DNA of 64,000 nucleotides from Marvania coccoides (taxonomy: Eukaryota; Chlorophyta; Trebouxiophyceae; Chlorellales; Chlorellaceae): assembly GCA_963854735.1 (NCBI GenBank), contig OY978097.1, forward strand, positions 496,001-560,000, read 5' to 3'. Shown here piece by piece: positions 35,015-47,435 of this stretch (positions are counted from its first letter, which is position 1; the number at the start of each line of letters is the position of its first letter). The notes below the pieces were generated by a model. The model had not been told where the DNA came from. It did no database searches and saw only the letters and a list, made by a program, of their open reading frames with translations. A program made the translations under genes and the position numbers.

Positions 35015-36223
35015 TCACTGGCTCATCAAGCGCTCCAGCTCCGCCCTGATGGCCGCCAGGTTGGCGTCTGCCAGGCGGCAGGCCACTGAATCAGCCACCT
35101 CGTCCTCGTACACCCACTCCGGCCCGTCAATAAAGAACCCAGTGGGCGTCAGGTAGTCTGCGGGCAGCGCAGGGGGGCCTTGCGAGCCCACCGCCGGCTC
35201 AGCGTCCAGCACGTGGTACTCTCCCCGCTGCAGCGCCAGCGCGCGCTCCCAGTCGGTCACGCCCACGTTGGCCTCGGGGGGGATGAGCAGCGAGCCCGCG
35301 GGCTCCAGACGGCACCTGGTGTTGTTCTCCTCACACCACTCGGTGACTTCAGACCAAGAGATCCGGAAAACCGAGGGCTTGTGCGCTAAACTGGGCTCCA
35401 GCAGGGTCACGAAGCGCTGCGCATCGATCTCGTTCTCAAAGGCCACCACGGTGTCGATGAGGACGGCGCCGTCGGCGTCAGAAAGGTTGTCTAGTGTGCG
35501 GAGAGTGTAGATTCCTTCGGTGGCCTCGGTGCCCAGTCCGAAGATGATGACGAAGCAGGAGGCGTCGGGGGAGGTGGGGAGACCGATGTAGCCGTCCTCG
35601 GCGCCCAGCAAGGGCAGCGGCCGGCTGTCGAGCTGGGAATTGGGGTAGAAGATGGCGGGCGGGCGGCGCGACTCCTTGGGCTCCTGGGGCTGCGGGAGGT
35701 GCATCCCTGCGGCCCAAGGGATCACGGAGGCGTCAATGTCCCACTCCATATCCTCCCCACTGCGGAAAAACCGCTCGGGGTCCTCGTGCTGCGGGCGCAT
35801 GGCCTTGGGTCGCACATCGAGCGAGGGTTTGCGGCCTGCGGGGGGGAAGGCGGGTGTGAAGTGATTGGAATGAGTTGCGTGAAGAGTTTAAGGAGGGTAA
35901 GTGATGCAGATTGCGAAGAAATCCTTGAGATATGCACAACAAAATTGGACTGCCACGAAAAAAAAAGCCTTCGGCCACCCCAATCGCCAAGCACTGCGGG
36001 GTCCCTGGGCTTGCTAATGACAAGAAAATGACCACAAGGCCTCGAGAAATGGGAATCCAACGTCACTAGCAAGTGAGTTCGCCAGCGTCCCTCGCTCACC
36101 TGCCGCAAATCTCGAGCTGCTGCTGCGTCTGGCGTCGGGGACGGCCCGTGCACGCAGTATCAACGATGCCATGCCATTTTGAAGGGTCAACGACGGTCGT
36201 GAGAGGCCTGGCGCAAAGGCCAT
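35015..36223 (-). CDS. DUF3110 plastid protein
   Basis: Two exons, 36223-36100 and 35835-35015, GT-AG, 314 residues. The first ~45 residues (Ser/Arg/Ala-rich, MASLILRARA at an internal Met) look like a chloroplast transit peptide; the start may be either the ATG at 36223 or the one at 36172. The middle contains the DUF3110 pattern: CFVIIFGLGTEATEGIYTLR, then VVAFENEIDAQRFVTLLE, then WCEENNTRCRLEPAG and an IPPEANVGVTDWER segment. This domain is known from cyanobacteria and plastid-targeted proteins of algae and plants; its function is not established. The acidic C-terminal ~60 residues lie outside it. A Pro/Glu/Arg-rich stretch precedes the domain. Confidence 0.75.
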
Positions 36224-37245
36224 GGCCTGTCTTTAATTAATTATAATTCAGTGCAAGGATGGGGCGGCTAACGACGTACGCGTCAAAAGAAAGCGTATAG
36301 ATGCATATGCTAATAACAAATTAAAAGAGAAAGGAGCAGGAGGGCTTGGTGTCCAACGAGCTCGATGCAAAATGGCGCCAGCGCTGGAACGAAATATCTT
36401 CCCTTTTCGTTGCGGTTCTGCGTTAATCGCACTGCTCTTCGCGTCTATTTGAGCTCCCAGCAATGGCCTACAGTCGACCCATCCGCCACAAGGAGCGGTG
36501 CGCCCTCCCAAATCAGTCCCCAAACAAATTGGTTTGAAGACGTGGCACCCACTTAATCAGAGGATGCTTTAGGGTTCATTGCCAGCGCGAAACTAGTCGG
36601 AGTCTCATGTGAACCAAGGCGAGCCCAAATTGGGCTCCAATTATCCTTTTTGCAAGCCTACAGTTTGTCATTTTTTCACCGCCACTGGCACCGCTGCTGG
36701 CCAGCATGGAGGGAGTCTTGTCTTTTTCTCCCACTCAACTCTGCACTAAGAATTTCTTGTAAAAATAATGCAATGTTTTTGTTTTCAATTCCCTGAAAAA
36801 TATGAGGTATGCTGCCTCTCAAATTTCCTTTCAAACTTCTGCTTGCCCCCTTTTCTTCTATCCTCTTTTCTACCCACAGAAAAACTCAAAGGTATTGCAT
36901 TTTTACTACTACTGCAATTATAAATAGATATCATTAGCAAATGAGAATATAATGTATAGCTTGGGGCCAAGAACTGCCGGCAAAAACTGCCGCGTGAAAC
37001 GCCGACGTCAAAAAAAAACATGTAAAAGGGAATATAACTGAATAATTTGAAGATTAATAACGATGAGAGAGGAAGAGCAAATTTTTTCAGAAGAAAAATA
37101 CAAGAAAAAGGCGGCACAAAAGTTTGTCCGCAAGAGCTTGAGAACGAAGAAGTGTTATTTTGCAAGGTACAGGAAGAAAAGAGAAAAGAGAAAATGAGTA
37201 TTAATACAAACCAACGGAAAAAGAGAAATCTAGAAATTTGAGGCA
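36224..37245. other. spacer, no gene seen
   Basis: About 1 kb between two minus-strand genes, holding the promoter of the DUF3110 gene and the 3' end of the MRH-domain gene. AT-rich; open frames present are not family-like. Confidence 0.4.
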
Positions 37246-38094
37246 CTATGCCACTGCTGCACTTGATTCTGCTGCTGCCTTTGACAGCACCGATTTTCTC
37301 AAGCCCAGGGTACTGCAGCCAGACGACCGGCACCACCTCGACCCGCAGCTGCAGGCTTCCGGGGCGTGCACCGTCATGGTGAACCTGCAGGGCTCCGGCT
37401 CGTGCATCTCAATCTCGTGTTCCGTAAACTGCCTGTCGTTTGCTACCGCGCTGCTCCGGCTGGGCGGTCCGCAGACGTAATTCACCACCGTGTTACGCTG
37501 CATCTGGGTCAGGCACTTGTAATGGGGCCCAGGTAGGATGTTGGGCCACCCTGGCAGGCTTTTTGCTGGCATGAATGCAGTATTCGTTTCAGCTGGCTTG
37601 CCCTGGTCCGTGAAAACCTCCACGGACCACTTGGGGACGCCCTTGGGGAGCTGCTTTCGGGCATCGGCGGTGGCGGTAGGGTCGTAGATTCCGAGATTGT
37701 ATGTAAGGTCGATCGTCTCATTGGCAGGGCCGCCAACTGCTGCGCCTCGCAGCACGTACCGCGCCTCCACCTTGGAGCCAAACACCACTTTGAATCGCCA
37801 GGCGGATACCCGTTCGAGGACACCAGCTCCCGTGACGAAGGGCAGGCTGGGGAATGCCCCGTTGAAAGTGGTGGAAGCGACGGGCTGAACCCCGCAGGTG
37901 GGAAGCGCCTCCTGCAGCAGCTCGCGGCGGCAGTGGCCTGCAAAAATCAAAGTTGGAGGCATTTGGAGGGCGTCGGGCAGGGGCGGGCCCAAAATACTTT
38001 ACTGGCCATGTTTCACATCACGCATTTGAGAGGAGAATCTGTACTCGCCTTGCCCCATCAGACACCCTAGTGCCAAGAAGACATGTACCCACAT
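37246..38094 (-). CDS. secreted or ER protein with MRH-like lectin domain
   Basis: Two exons, 38094-38049 and 37937-37246, 245 residues. Exon 1 encodes MWVHVFLALGCLMGQG, a compact signal peptide. The only phase-1 donor that joins correctly is the GC type, CAAG|GCGAGT. The body has the look of a mannose-6-phosphate-receptor-homology domain (as in OS-9, glucosidase II beta and GNPTG): YNLGIYDP, W-x-VEVFTDQG, then NTVVNYVCGP and, near the end, MHEPEPCRFTMTVHAPEAC. Such domains recognise N-glycans in the ER or Golgi. The 30 residues after the last Cys pair are variable and not membrane-like. The specific family member cannot be named. Confidence 0.65.
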
Positions 38095-39249
38095 GTTGAA
38101 AATTCAGTTTATCAAGTTAAATTTCGGAAAGGGGCTTAAACGTCGTTTGTGCCCCCCAGCTCCCCTTTGATGCGAACTAGGCATACAGTTTTAAACTGCT
38201 TACCAGTCATTACCACATGTTACCAGCTGTTGGGTAGCTCATGGAAGCGTGTTTTGATCGAGCACGCCCACCTTGCCACCTCCAAGACATGGGATTTAAA
38301 GTCAAGATGTGACGGGCACATTCGGTGAAACTAATGCGAGAAAATTCATTTTGCGAGTAACAAACATATTCAGTAGAGGATTGATAGATTGTGATGGTTT
38401 CCGGCAGGTGTAAGGATAGGCATGCAGACCAGATAATGACTCGTCGACGGTACTGCGTGATGGATTAACATCCTTCACTTTCTGGCTTAGAGACATGCAA
38501 CCCTCCGTTGATGTGTGCATTGTGCATTCTATTTTGCTCAAATACGAATTGCTCGACTTGTTGTTGCCGCCATGACGCATCATCGAAGCACGAACGGCTG
38601 TGTAAATGCCAATCCTTAAAGCTGCGCTTTGTATGGGGGTGGGGCTCCAGTCGAGTTTCATTGCAGCTGAAAAACATCGATACTCTGCCTGTTTTCGTTC
38701 ACCTGCTTTGGGTCTCGTTCAAAACAGCTGACCCGCCAATGTCACAGTACCCGCCTGAAAATCAGTTCGAGTGGTTGAGCAGCCTGGATATTCATTATGT
38801 AGCATTTTTAGTCACTGCACTTCCAAAAAGGTGGCTACTTTGCCTGTAGTTAGCCACCAGGTGACTGTCGACGCCTGAATTTCAAAAACACAAAACCTGA
38901 TTGCATGGAGCCTTCCCCGGCGTCTAAATTGCAAAGGTGTCCGGTTAAACAAACACGCCCCTCATCTAGGTCAAATGGTCAAGGGAAACGGCTGAAAAAA
39001 AACAGAGACAAAATCACGAAAAATGAGCCACGTCTTCAACGTGCGTGTCCGTGAGAGTTTTATAAATTCTAATTGAAATATTGGCAAACCATTCTTTAGT
39101 ATTATTTGCCCCGCTGGCCTGGACATGGGTTATTTTTAAACCGAGAAGCATCGCAAAACTTTTAATCGTATACATCAAACCCCCAGCAAAGACCCTGCTG
39201 CTCCTGTAGCCTGGTCCCCACTTACCACCGCCTTCAGCAGCCGCGAACA
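38095..39249. promoter_or_regulatory. divergent spacer MRH gene / MSI4-like gene
   Basis: The 1155 bases separate two genes that start in opposite directions, so both promoters should lie here. No gene or clear element is recognised. A near 340-base open frame around 38508-38849 has no domain pattern. Confidence 0.4.
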
Positions 39250-41031
39250 ATGGCCGCAGTCGTTGATCAGGACCGCGACATCAGGGAGCAATATCTGGCC
39301 TGGAAGCGCCTGGTCCCCTACCTCTATGACAGCTTCATCAACCACCACCTCACCTGGCCCTCGCTATCGTGCCGGTATGGAGCCACTCCCGCCTCGCCCA
39401 CCCTCAAAATTTGCATATTTTCCCAAATTTTCCTCACCCGGTCCGCCGCTCCGGGTTGCTCATTTGTCTCTCTCGCCGCTCCTTCGCAGGTGGGGCCCGC
39501 TGGTGCACGAGACCTCCACCCGCCGCAAGCAGCGCCTCTACCTCTCCGAACAGACCGACGGCAGTGAGCCCAACAAGCTAGTCCTAGTCACCGCCGACAT
39601 CGCCAAGCCTCGCCTTTCCTCCTCCGAAGCGGTGTCTTCCTGGGGCGAGCAGGCGCGCAGCCCCCACATCAGCACCCCTCTCAAGACCCTGGTCCACCCG
39701 GGGGAGGTCAACAAGCTCCTAGACATCCCGCACTGCCCTTCAGTGGTAGTCACGCACTCCGACACCCCTGACGTCTACGTGTGGAGCTTTGACGCGCAGC
39801 CAGACCGGGGGGCGGAGCTGGCGGCGCGCACCCCCGAGAGCCGCCGCCCCTCCGTGGCGGACGCCGTGCTGAAGGGGCACGAGGCCAACGCTGAGTTTGC
39901 GCTGGGGACGAGCACGGCGGATCCGTTGGTGGCCAGCGGAGGGAAGGACGCCAACGTGCTGGTGTGGAGCCTGGGGGATTTGACGACCTCGTTGGCGTCT
40001 GGAGGGACCTCCCCTAGCTCGTCTCCTGAGCTCATGCCTCGGGCAATTCTCCAGGTGAGGACCACGGGCGGAAAAAAGAGGCAATTAGTCTTGCTGTCTA
40101 TCATAAATGAAATCGAAATACTCATTTTGAGCTTAGTATTTTTCTCAACACGACAGAGCTCAGATTTACAGTATTGTGCGGCGTAAATTGCTTCTGCACA
40201 ACTTCTGACGCCGTCGTTCTTTGCGCTTTTTGTTTTCTTCAGGGCCACAGCAAGACGGTGGAGGACGTGGGCTTCCTCCCAGGCTCCTCCGATGAGCTGG
40301 TCTCCGTGGCAGACGATTACTCCATCCTGTTTTGGGACCTCCGCGCCGGCACCGCCCCCGTCAACAGAGTTGCCCGCGCCCACGGCGAGCGCGACGTGCA
40401 CTGCTGCGACTGGAGCGCGCTGCGGCCCAATCTGGTGGTCACGGGCGCGCAGGACGGCGGCATTCGCGTGTGGGACAAGCGCAACTTGGGCGGAGCCATG
40501 GTGGTGCTAAATCATCACTCCGATGCTGTGATGAACGTTGAGTGGAGCCCCCACAGGCCTGGGCTGTTCGCCACGGGGGCGGACGACGGACTGGTGTGCC
40601 TGTGGAACCTGGAAGGCAAGAGCGCGGAGGGCGACGGACCAGGGGCGGCCAAACGCCAAAAAGTGGCGGCGCCGCCGCAGCTGCTGTTCCAGCACTCGGG
40701 GCACCAGTCCCCCGTGGTGGACTTCTGCTGGAACCCTGTGGACCCCTGGAGTATCCTGTCTGCGTCGGTGGATGTAGCTTCTAGCGGCGGTGGGACGCTG
40801 CAGCTGTGGCGGGTTTCCGATCTGGTTTATCGCTCCGAGGAGGAAGTGATGGCGGAGCTGGAGCCGTTTAAAGACTACATTGTGACGGGGGACGGCTCTA
40901 AGCTGGAGGAGGCGAGGGCACGGGCGCGAGAGACGGCGGCGGGGGGGGACATGCAGCAGACGCCAAAGCAGGAGTCGACTGTGGTGGAGGATGCTGGACC
41001 TGCGACGGAAGGCACGCCGATGCTTGAGTGA
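39250..41031 (+). CDS. MSI4/FVE-like WD40 histone-binding protein (RBBP4/7 family)
   Basis: Three exons, 39250-39374, 39490-40054 and 40243-41031, GT-AG, 492 residues. The N-terminal helix region reads YLAWKRLVPYLYDSFINHH followed by LTWPSLSCRWGP, the histone-binding helix of RBBP4/MSI proteins in its MSI4/FVE version. WD repeats follow with VVVTHSDTPDVYVW, LVASGGKDANVLVW, LVSVADDYSILFWDLR, LVVTGAQDGGIRVWD, GLFATGADDGLVCLWNLE and the family WNPVDPWSILSASVD. These proteins bring histones H3/H4 to chromatin assembly, deacetylase and Polycomb complexes. A disordered Glu/Ala tail of about 60 residues ends the protein. The stop lies 186 bases before the next gene on the same strand. Confidence 0.93.
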
Positions 41032-41217
41032 GAGAGAGACGCGCGTTAAGTATAGATAGGTGTATTTTATAGTGTAAAAAGGCGTATATATCAGAGTTTA
41101 TGTTGCCAGGAGGCGGCGACAGCTGGAATGACGATGGGCAAATCGCCAAACTAGATGCGTAAAATGTTTTATTTTAATAAAATATACGGGGTCGATAATT
41201 TTCGCAATATAAATAAA

Positions 41218-42837
41218 ATGAATGCTTCACAAGGGAATTTAAGCAAAAATGCATTTGATCTGAGGCATCCACTGTCATTTCGACGAGCAATCGGGGGGCA
41301 GAGACGGCTGGAGGGGTGCCAATCAAAATGCCTAGGCCATACGGGAATTCAACGTCCCCAGAGAAGGCCTCATCGCGCTGCAGTTGTGCACTCCGCTTCT
41401 GCCGCTACTGTCGCTGGTGCTGCCTTTCCCTCTGGCTGGCCGTTGTGGACCACGATTGCCGCCTGCGCCGCCATCAGCCAGGTCGTGGAACGCCGCACCC
41501 GCGTCGGCGTTTACCTGTCAGCCCCGCTGCTGGCAACCTTACTTGCGCTGGGCGCAGCTGCAGCAGGCCTCATCCCCACGACGGCAGGCGTCTACGACAC
41601 CATCTGGAACTACCTCATGCCGATCTCAGCTGCGCTGTGAGTGTAAAAGCTATTCTTTCTTTCCTTTATTGAGGCATGGAATTTTCACTAGTAACTAATA
41701 ATATTTTTCCGCCCAGTTATTTTCGTAATAAATTATGCTGTGTTCCGCAGTTACTTGCTAGAAGGTGACATCAGCGAGCTCCTTTCCTCCGCTGGCCACT
41801 CTATCGTTGCTTTCTTTAATGGCGCCCTAGGCACGGTGTGCGGCACCATCCTCGCGTTCGCCCTGGTCGGCAGGTTCATGGGCGCAGACGGCGCCAAAGT
41901 CGCAGCGGCGCTGTGCGCCAGCTACATCGGCGGCAGTGTCAATTTTGCCGCAGTGGCAGGGCTTCTTGGCCTCACTTCTGGGTCAACCCTAGCTGCTGCG
42001 ATGACCTCTGACAACCTGGCAATGGCGGCTTACATCGCCGTCCTCATGAGCATCCCAGCACAGCTCCCAGCGGCCCTCGCAGCTAAAAATAGCGAAGAAA
42101 GTTCGAGTGCCGGCGCAGCTGTCACCTCAGAGACGCTGGGCCTATCTCTGGCTGCCGCCCTGCTGGCGTGTGCGCTAGGAAACAAAATAGCAGCGTGGGT
42201 GGGGCTCACAACGGGGGGACTCGCCTTCACCGCCGTTATTTCCGCTGGGTTGGCAACGCTCGCTGGAATCTTGAAAAAGCATTTTTTCACGGCAGAAAAA
42301 GCGGCAAACAGCGGTCAGGTGGGTCAAATGGCAGTGGGCTCGCCCTTTGCGGGGGCAGAGTCCCTGGGAGCAGCGCTGATGATGTTTTTTTTCGCGACCA
42401 TTGGGGCGGCGGCGGGGTCCCTGAGTGCCCTGCGAGGCTCGGGCTGGCTGCTGGCGTTCATCGCCATTCAGCTGTCGGTACAGGTATGTTATTATTTTTA
42501 TGTATTTTACAATAAACATAAATATGGAATATAAAACTCCCTTTGACTTTGTGTTTTTCTTCATTCTTTTTTTCCCCTCAATTTCGACATCGCTATTGTG
42601 ATGCAGTTGAGCATCTCGCTGGGGCTCGGCAAGGCCATGCGTATCCCCATGCCCATCATCCTCATCGCAGCCAACGCCAATGTGGGGGGTCCCGCCACCG
42701 CAGCCGCAATGGCCGGCGCCAAAGGCTGGAAGGCGCTGGTCCAGCCGGCCATCCTGACTGGGGTGCTCGGCTACGTCATTGCCAACGCTGTTGGGTGGTT
42801 CATGGGGACGTGGCTCATGACGTGGACGTTCGCATGA
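41218..42837 (+). CDS. DUF819 family integral membrane protein
   Basis: Three exons, 41218-41636, 41751-42483 and 42607-42837, GT-AG, 460 residues. The first ~70 residues are basic and Ser/Ala-rich and could be a plastid transit peptide; the start ATG at 41218 is the best upstream Met but is not certain. The rest is a chain of hydrophobic helices. Family-typical pieces include IWNYLMPISAALYLLEGDI across the first splice, GSVNFAAVAGLLG, AAMTSDNLAMAAYIAVLMSIP, and the conserved ANANVGGPATAAAMAGAKGW near the end. DUF819 proteins are widespread in bacteria, plants and algae as predicted carriers; the substrate is unknown. The next gene converges on it 185 bases away. Confidence 0.85.
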
Positions 42838-43022
42838 GCTTTTCTTTTTACTGTATAATTCATTTTTGAGCACTTGTAAATTTATAAGGGCTTTACAATA
42901 ATTTATTTGCATCACTGTTCTGAATGAAGGGTCCCATTACATGAATCAAAAGGGAGGAAAATATAAGGATAAAGGAGGGGGGGAAAACTGCAAACACTCG
43001 AATCCCCCGATTCTCTTTCTTT

Positions 43023-45129
43023 TTATTTTTTCCCCCAGCCAAACAGCTTGCCCATCATGCCGCCCTCCGCCGAGGCTCCCGCCGCCGCCGCCGCGGCGGC
43101 CGCCTTCTTGGGCGCGCGGTGCTCCACGCTGGGGGGCTCAATGCACATCAGCGCGGTGTCCAGCACGATGGGACGCACGGGCACAAGCGTTGGCAGTGGC
43201 GGAATCCTGGTAATGTGAGGAGCAGACACCCCGGCCCCTGCAAACGCCTCCCACTGGTCCAGAGACTCCGACAGAAACCCAGCAGCCTCCCGCGACCGCT
43301 TCTCCCCCAATCCCGCCTTTCCAGCCTTGTCTTTCTCCAGCACCAGCCCTGCAACGTCGTCCGCTGCTTCTGCCGCATCCTCCAGCTCCCCCGCGCGAAT
43401 TTCCGCAGCGCACACAGTCGAGAATGCGGCCGCCTGCTGCAGCAACGCGTCCAGGTGGGTTTTGGCCCCCGAATCGGGCTTGGCGCAGTCTTCCAGCTTC
43501 CGCATGGCTTCGTTGCACCGCTCCACCGCTCGCTGAAACAGAGCGGCGGCCTGCGCCCACTGCGAGCCCGCCATGCGCGCGTGCGCGGTGTACAAGCACC
43601 GCGCCGCTTGGTACTGCGCCATTTTGGCGGCGCACTCGTCCATCAGCATCTCCCCCACAGCTCCGCCCTCCTCAGCGGCCAGATCGTTCAGCTCGCTGGC
43701 GTTGGCGATGAGAGTGTCATATACGCGGGCCACGTCCTCCGCGCGCACCGGCCGCTCGCCCTTCTCTTTGCCTCCCGCCCCAGACAGCTGCCGCCGCAGC
43801 GTCGCCGCCAGGCGCAGCTCAGCGTCTCCGGCGAGGTGAAGGTTGCGGGCGATGGTGTGCTGCAGCTCCAGCCCGTGCAGCGCGCGCTGCAGCGCCGCGA
43901 GCTCCACCCGCGCCTCCTCTGCGCCCTCCCCCTGCTGCCCCAGCTGCGCCGCCGCCCGTGCCGCTGCCCTTGCCTCGGAATAAGAATTGATCGTCCTGTC
44001 GAACAGAGCCACCAGCGGCTGTGCTGCGCCGCCCTCCACGCCCTCCATAAGCTCTGCGTCGCCGCCTCCTCCTGCACCCCCCACAGCCGCCTCCAGCTGC
44101 GCTTCCAGCTCTTGAGCGGCGTGGACTGCCACTCGGCATCGATCTTCCCTCACTGGCAGCTTCACCCCGTTCCACACCACTTCAGACGTGGAAGCGGCAC
44201 GCTGCGCCTGTGCCTCAGCTGCCAGCGACGACAGCTTGGACGCCAGCACGTCTGCGCCGGGGCCGGCGGCAGCGGCGGCAGCCAGCAGCGCCGTCGCGTC
44301 TGGCGCCGCTCCGCTGCGCCTGGAGATCTGATACTCGCAGAACCGCACAGCCGGCTCCACCTGGTCCAGAAAATGGCGGCAGGTGGTGCGTTGGTCGAAG
44401 TCTCCCACCTGAAACAGCCCCTCCAGCAGCTGATGGCTGCGCAGAAAGGCGGTCAGTGCCGCCTCCCAGTCCGACTCTTTCTCCAGCAGCAGCGTGCCTG
44501 ACATCCAGGCGCTGTAGGCCTCCGCCTCCAGGTTGGACCGCGCGTCACAGCGCGCCGCGGTGAGGCGCACCAGCTCTTTTGCGTGGGCTGAGGCCTTTGA
44601 GAGGCGGCGGATGAGCTGGTGGCGCTTTGCCGACTCCATGTTGTGCTCGATTTGGTTCTTCAGGTCCATCGCGTGCGCCCAGGCGCGCTCAGCGGACACC
44701 AGTGAGATGTGGAGGTGCCTGCGAAGGAGCACGATGCGAAAATGAGTCGTTTTGAGGGTTTGAAAAAAGGGGAATGTGATTGAAGTGAAACTCGCAACAC
44801 ACCTCTCTTCTTTGACGCCTTCCGGATCCAGCGTTTTCTTCTGGTATCGACCGCGTCCATGCAGAAATTTCACGCCTCGATAGATGCGCCGCAGTCGACG
44901 AGTGCAGTATTCCCTGTGAAAAAATGTGATGAGTTGAGCAAGGCTGCAGCGGGGCAATCAAAACTTGTTTGTTATGCGTTAAATCTTACCTGTATCTAGA
45001 GTACTCAGAGTGCTTCAGTCCGTGCAGGGCCTGAGCGCTGCGAATAATGTTCAAAACATCGAGGCTGAAGGTGGGCAGCTCAGGTGAGACCTCCGCCTGT
45101 TCAGAGTCGACTTCCATCGCTGCCGACAT
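43023..45129 (-). CDS. SRP68: signal recognition particle subunit SRP68
   Basis: Three exons, 45129-44990, 44913-44803 and 44718-43023, GT-AG, 648 residues. The N-terminal RNA-binding domain shows QALHGLKHSEYSRYREYCTR and RIYRGVKFLHGRGRY across the splices, then AERAWAHAMDLKNQ, HQLIRRLSKASAHA and AEAYSAWMSGTLLLEKE. The rest is helical and repeat-like, ending in a short Lys-rich tail (LFGWGKK). With SRP72 this protein binds SRP RNA and helps target ribosomes making secretory proteins to the ER. Linker segments are richer in Ala and Gly than in plant homologues, as in most proteins of this window. Length agrees with the family. Confidence 0.93.
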
Positions 45130-45921
45130 GGTGTCGATTTTAGAATGTGTGTTTGTATAATAATAGAGCTCTGCTCGAAAAAATATTGAGAGGAAAATTT
45201 GGTCGTGAAAAGAGGAATTCTCGGCGAATTTAGGACTTCTCTTTACTTTCGACCGGATAGCGGAGAACGAAAAACAGAGGACTGGAAAAGCGCGCGCAGG
45301 GCGTCTCCGATTTCAAATTAACTTTTCCTTTCAAAGTTTGATCGGTTGAAATTTTCAGCCTCGCTTTGCAATCAAACCAACTTAATATGGCGGTGTAATA
45401 AATACACGTCTAGCTATCAGCCACATTGTTGTTCGCTGCCCATCTTGGCATCTTAGCTACAAAATATTTGAACTCAGTCAAGTGCCAACCGGCCGCTCCA
45501 CTAGCCGCTTCACAAATGCGGGTTGAACAGGCATGACCAGACTTGACGCTGGGTCTGCACATTCCCAGGAAATTCATTTAAGCCGAAATTTCAGCAGCCT
45601 ACATACTCCTGAGCATATGAAGAAAAAAACTCGAATTTTAAACGCCGCTTCAGGCGCAAGGGAAGCTTTCAATGCCGTGGAGGAAGACCTTCGCATGGAA
45701 GTACGACAAAACCGTTTCCATATCTGGACGATTAATACATCTGTGGGTTAATAAACTTTAATAAACTTATAGAAGGGCGGGGACTCATGGTAGAGCTTTT
45801 ATATTTCGATTCTCGATTAATCAAGGGAAATTAAATGACCCTGACCCCCAGAAGGATACAACAAATGTAATGTTTTTAAAGGAAGGATTCATTTCATGGC
45901 ATGAAGCGCGGCGTCTTCCAA
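45130..45921. other. spacer, no gene seen
   Basis: 792 bases between the SRP68 start and the 3' end of the TFIIB-like gene, both on the minus strand. It should hold the SRP68 promoter. A small open frame at 45533-45751 has no domain pattern. Confidence 0.4.
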
Positions 45922-47435
45922 TTAGCTCCTTGCGTTCACGCCCAAATCTGCATGCACTGCGTGCTCGTGTATCTTTTTCAGCATCTCCACTTCTTCGTCC
46001 GTCCGCAAGTACGCATCCAGCTCGCTGTCAGACATCTCCAAGTCGGAAAGGCCGCCCTCGTCCTCCTCTTCCTCTCTGGCACCCTGTTCCGCTTCAGCTG
46101 CCGCCGGTGAAGCTGCTGCTGCTGCTTTAGTGAAACGACCAGGAGTCGTTCTCGCCGCAGAATCAGCCGCCGAGTCTTCAAACCGAACTCTTTTCTCCTG
46201 CTTCTCCCCCTCCTGTGCTGCTGGCACCGGCGTCTTCCGCTTCTCCCCTGCGGCAGCTGCCCCACCGCCACCGCTACCACCGCTAGGTCCAGGCAGAGAC
46301 GCGGTAATGCTCACCAGTGCCGACCGCTTTTTCTTTTTCGGCGCTGACAGCAGCAGCGGGCCCTCCTCAGAGCCCGGGCCTCCAATACTGGGCGCCGCGG
46401 TTTCCACCTGAACCGGACCCAGCACGTTTGACAGCCTCATGAGGGTGCGCGAGTGGCTGAGCACCGTTTTCGGCGCTATTCTAGCGCCGTAAGGCAGCAG
46501 GCTTGCCACCTGCAGCAGCTTGTCGCGCACGCGCTGCAGCCGCAGCGTCAGCGCCACCAGGCTCACGTTGAGCTCCTGCGCTACGTGCTCCCACCCCACA
46601 GCCATCTGCAGCAACAAGGGGGGGGGGGGGGGGGTGATGAGTATCCAACGAAAAAATTCTCAAAAAATTTGGTATTGAAGCGGATTTCTTGCGAAAAACT
46701 CACGTGGTTCATTTCCAGGGCCAAAACTACGGCGGCAGACACGGTGAGGATGGGCCTGCGCTGTCCGCTGTAGGCGTGCGTGTCCATCCACCCCACCGCC
46801 ATTTGGGCATCTTTTTCCAGCTCTTTCTTGCGCGAACCCCCGCCCAGCACCTTTGAAAACGCCCTGGGCAGCAGGTCCTCCGGCAGCACTTGCGGCGGCA
46901 CCACCCCAAGCGCCCGAGAGGCCAGCTGGTAATATTTTCCAAGGGTGTAAATATCAAGCTGGGTGGCCCCGGACAGGTCCAGCAGCGTCAGCGGCAGGTT
47001 CATCTGTCGAATGGCGGTGTAGACTGCGGACGACACCAGTAATTCGCGCTTCCAGCGGCCTCCTATGATGGGGCCAAGCTCTAGAAGGTAACGGTCCGCT
47101 TCTTGGGATACTTGCGGGGAGAGGGCCAGATTGGAGGTGATTTGGGCCAGAACCTGGCGGCGCTTGACCAAGGGATCTCGCGGCTGGGAGCCCTGCATCA
47201 GGCGGCCCGCGCCTGACATGTGGTAAACCTGAGCACTGGCGCCAGTGCCCGTGTCGTCGTCTTTAACGAGCGTGCCCGTCGGGCGGCCGCAGGAGGTGAA
47301 CATCATGGGCACCAGGTCCTCTTCGTCGCGGATGACCAGCCCGCACACCTCGCAAGCCATCATTCCGGTGAGGTAGTCGAATGCGATGGTGTAGTCCTTG
47401 CACCTGGGGCACTCACGGGCCTCGTCCCGGGACAT
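45922..47435 (-). CDS. TFIIB-family transcription factor, BRF1-like
   Basis: Two exons, 47435-46704 and 46605-45922, GT-AG, 471 residues. An N-terminal zinc ribbon is formed by C9-x2-C12 and C28-x2-C31. Two cyclin-like helical domains follow (about residues 85-290), with SGATQLDIYTLGKYYQLASR and, across the splice, VVLALEMNHMAVGWEHVA. The C-terminal third is low-complexity, then acidic with SDSELDAYLRTDEEVEMLKK, reminiscent of the BRF1 homology segment. TFIIB-family proteins bridge TBP-bound promoters and RNA polymerase; BRF1 does so for Pol III at tRNA and 5S genes. The ending is shorter than in typical BRF1, so another plant TFIIB-related protein remains possible. Confidence 0.65.
46618..46634 (+). 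repeat. 17-base G homopolymer in an intron
   Basis: Seventeen G in a row on the plus strand lie inside the intron of the minus-strand TFIIB-like gene. In the transcript this is a C17 tract that ends 12 bases before the 3' splice site, in the position of the polypyrimidine tract. Confidence 0.9.

Noticed and set aside
43119..44501. 460-codon open frame on the plus strand
   Set aside because: Antisense shadow of SRP68 exon 3; composition is that of a reverse-complemented Ala/Glu-rich gene.
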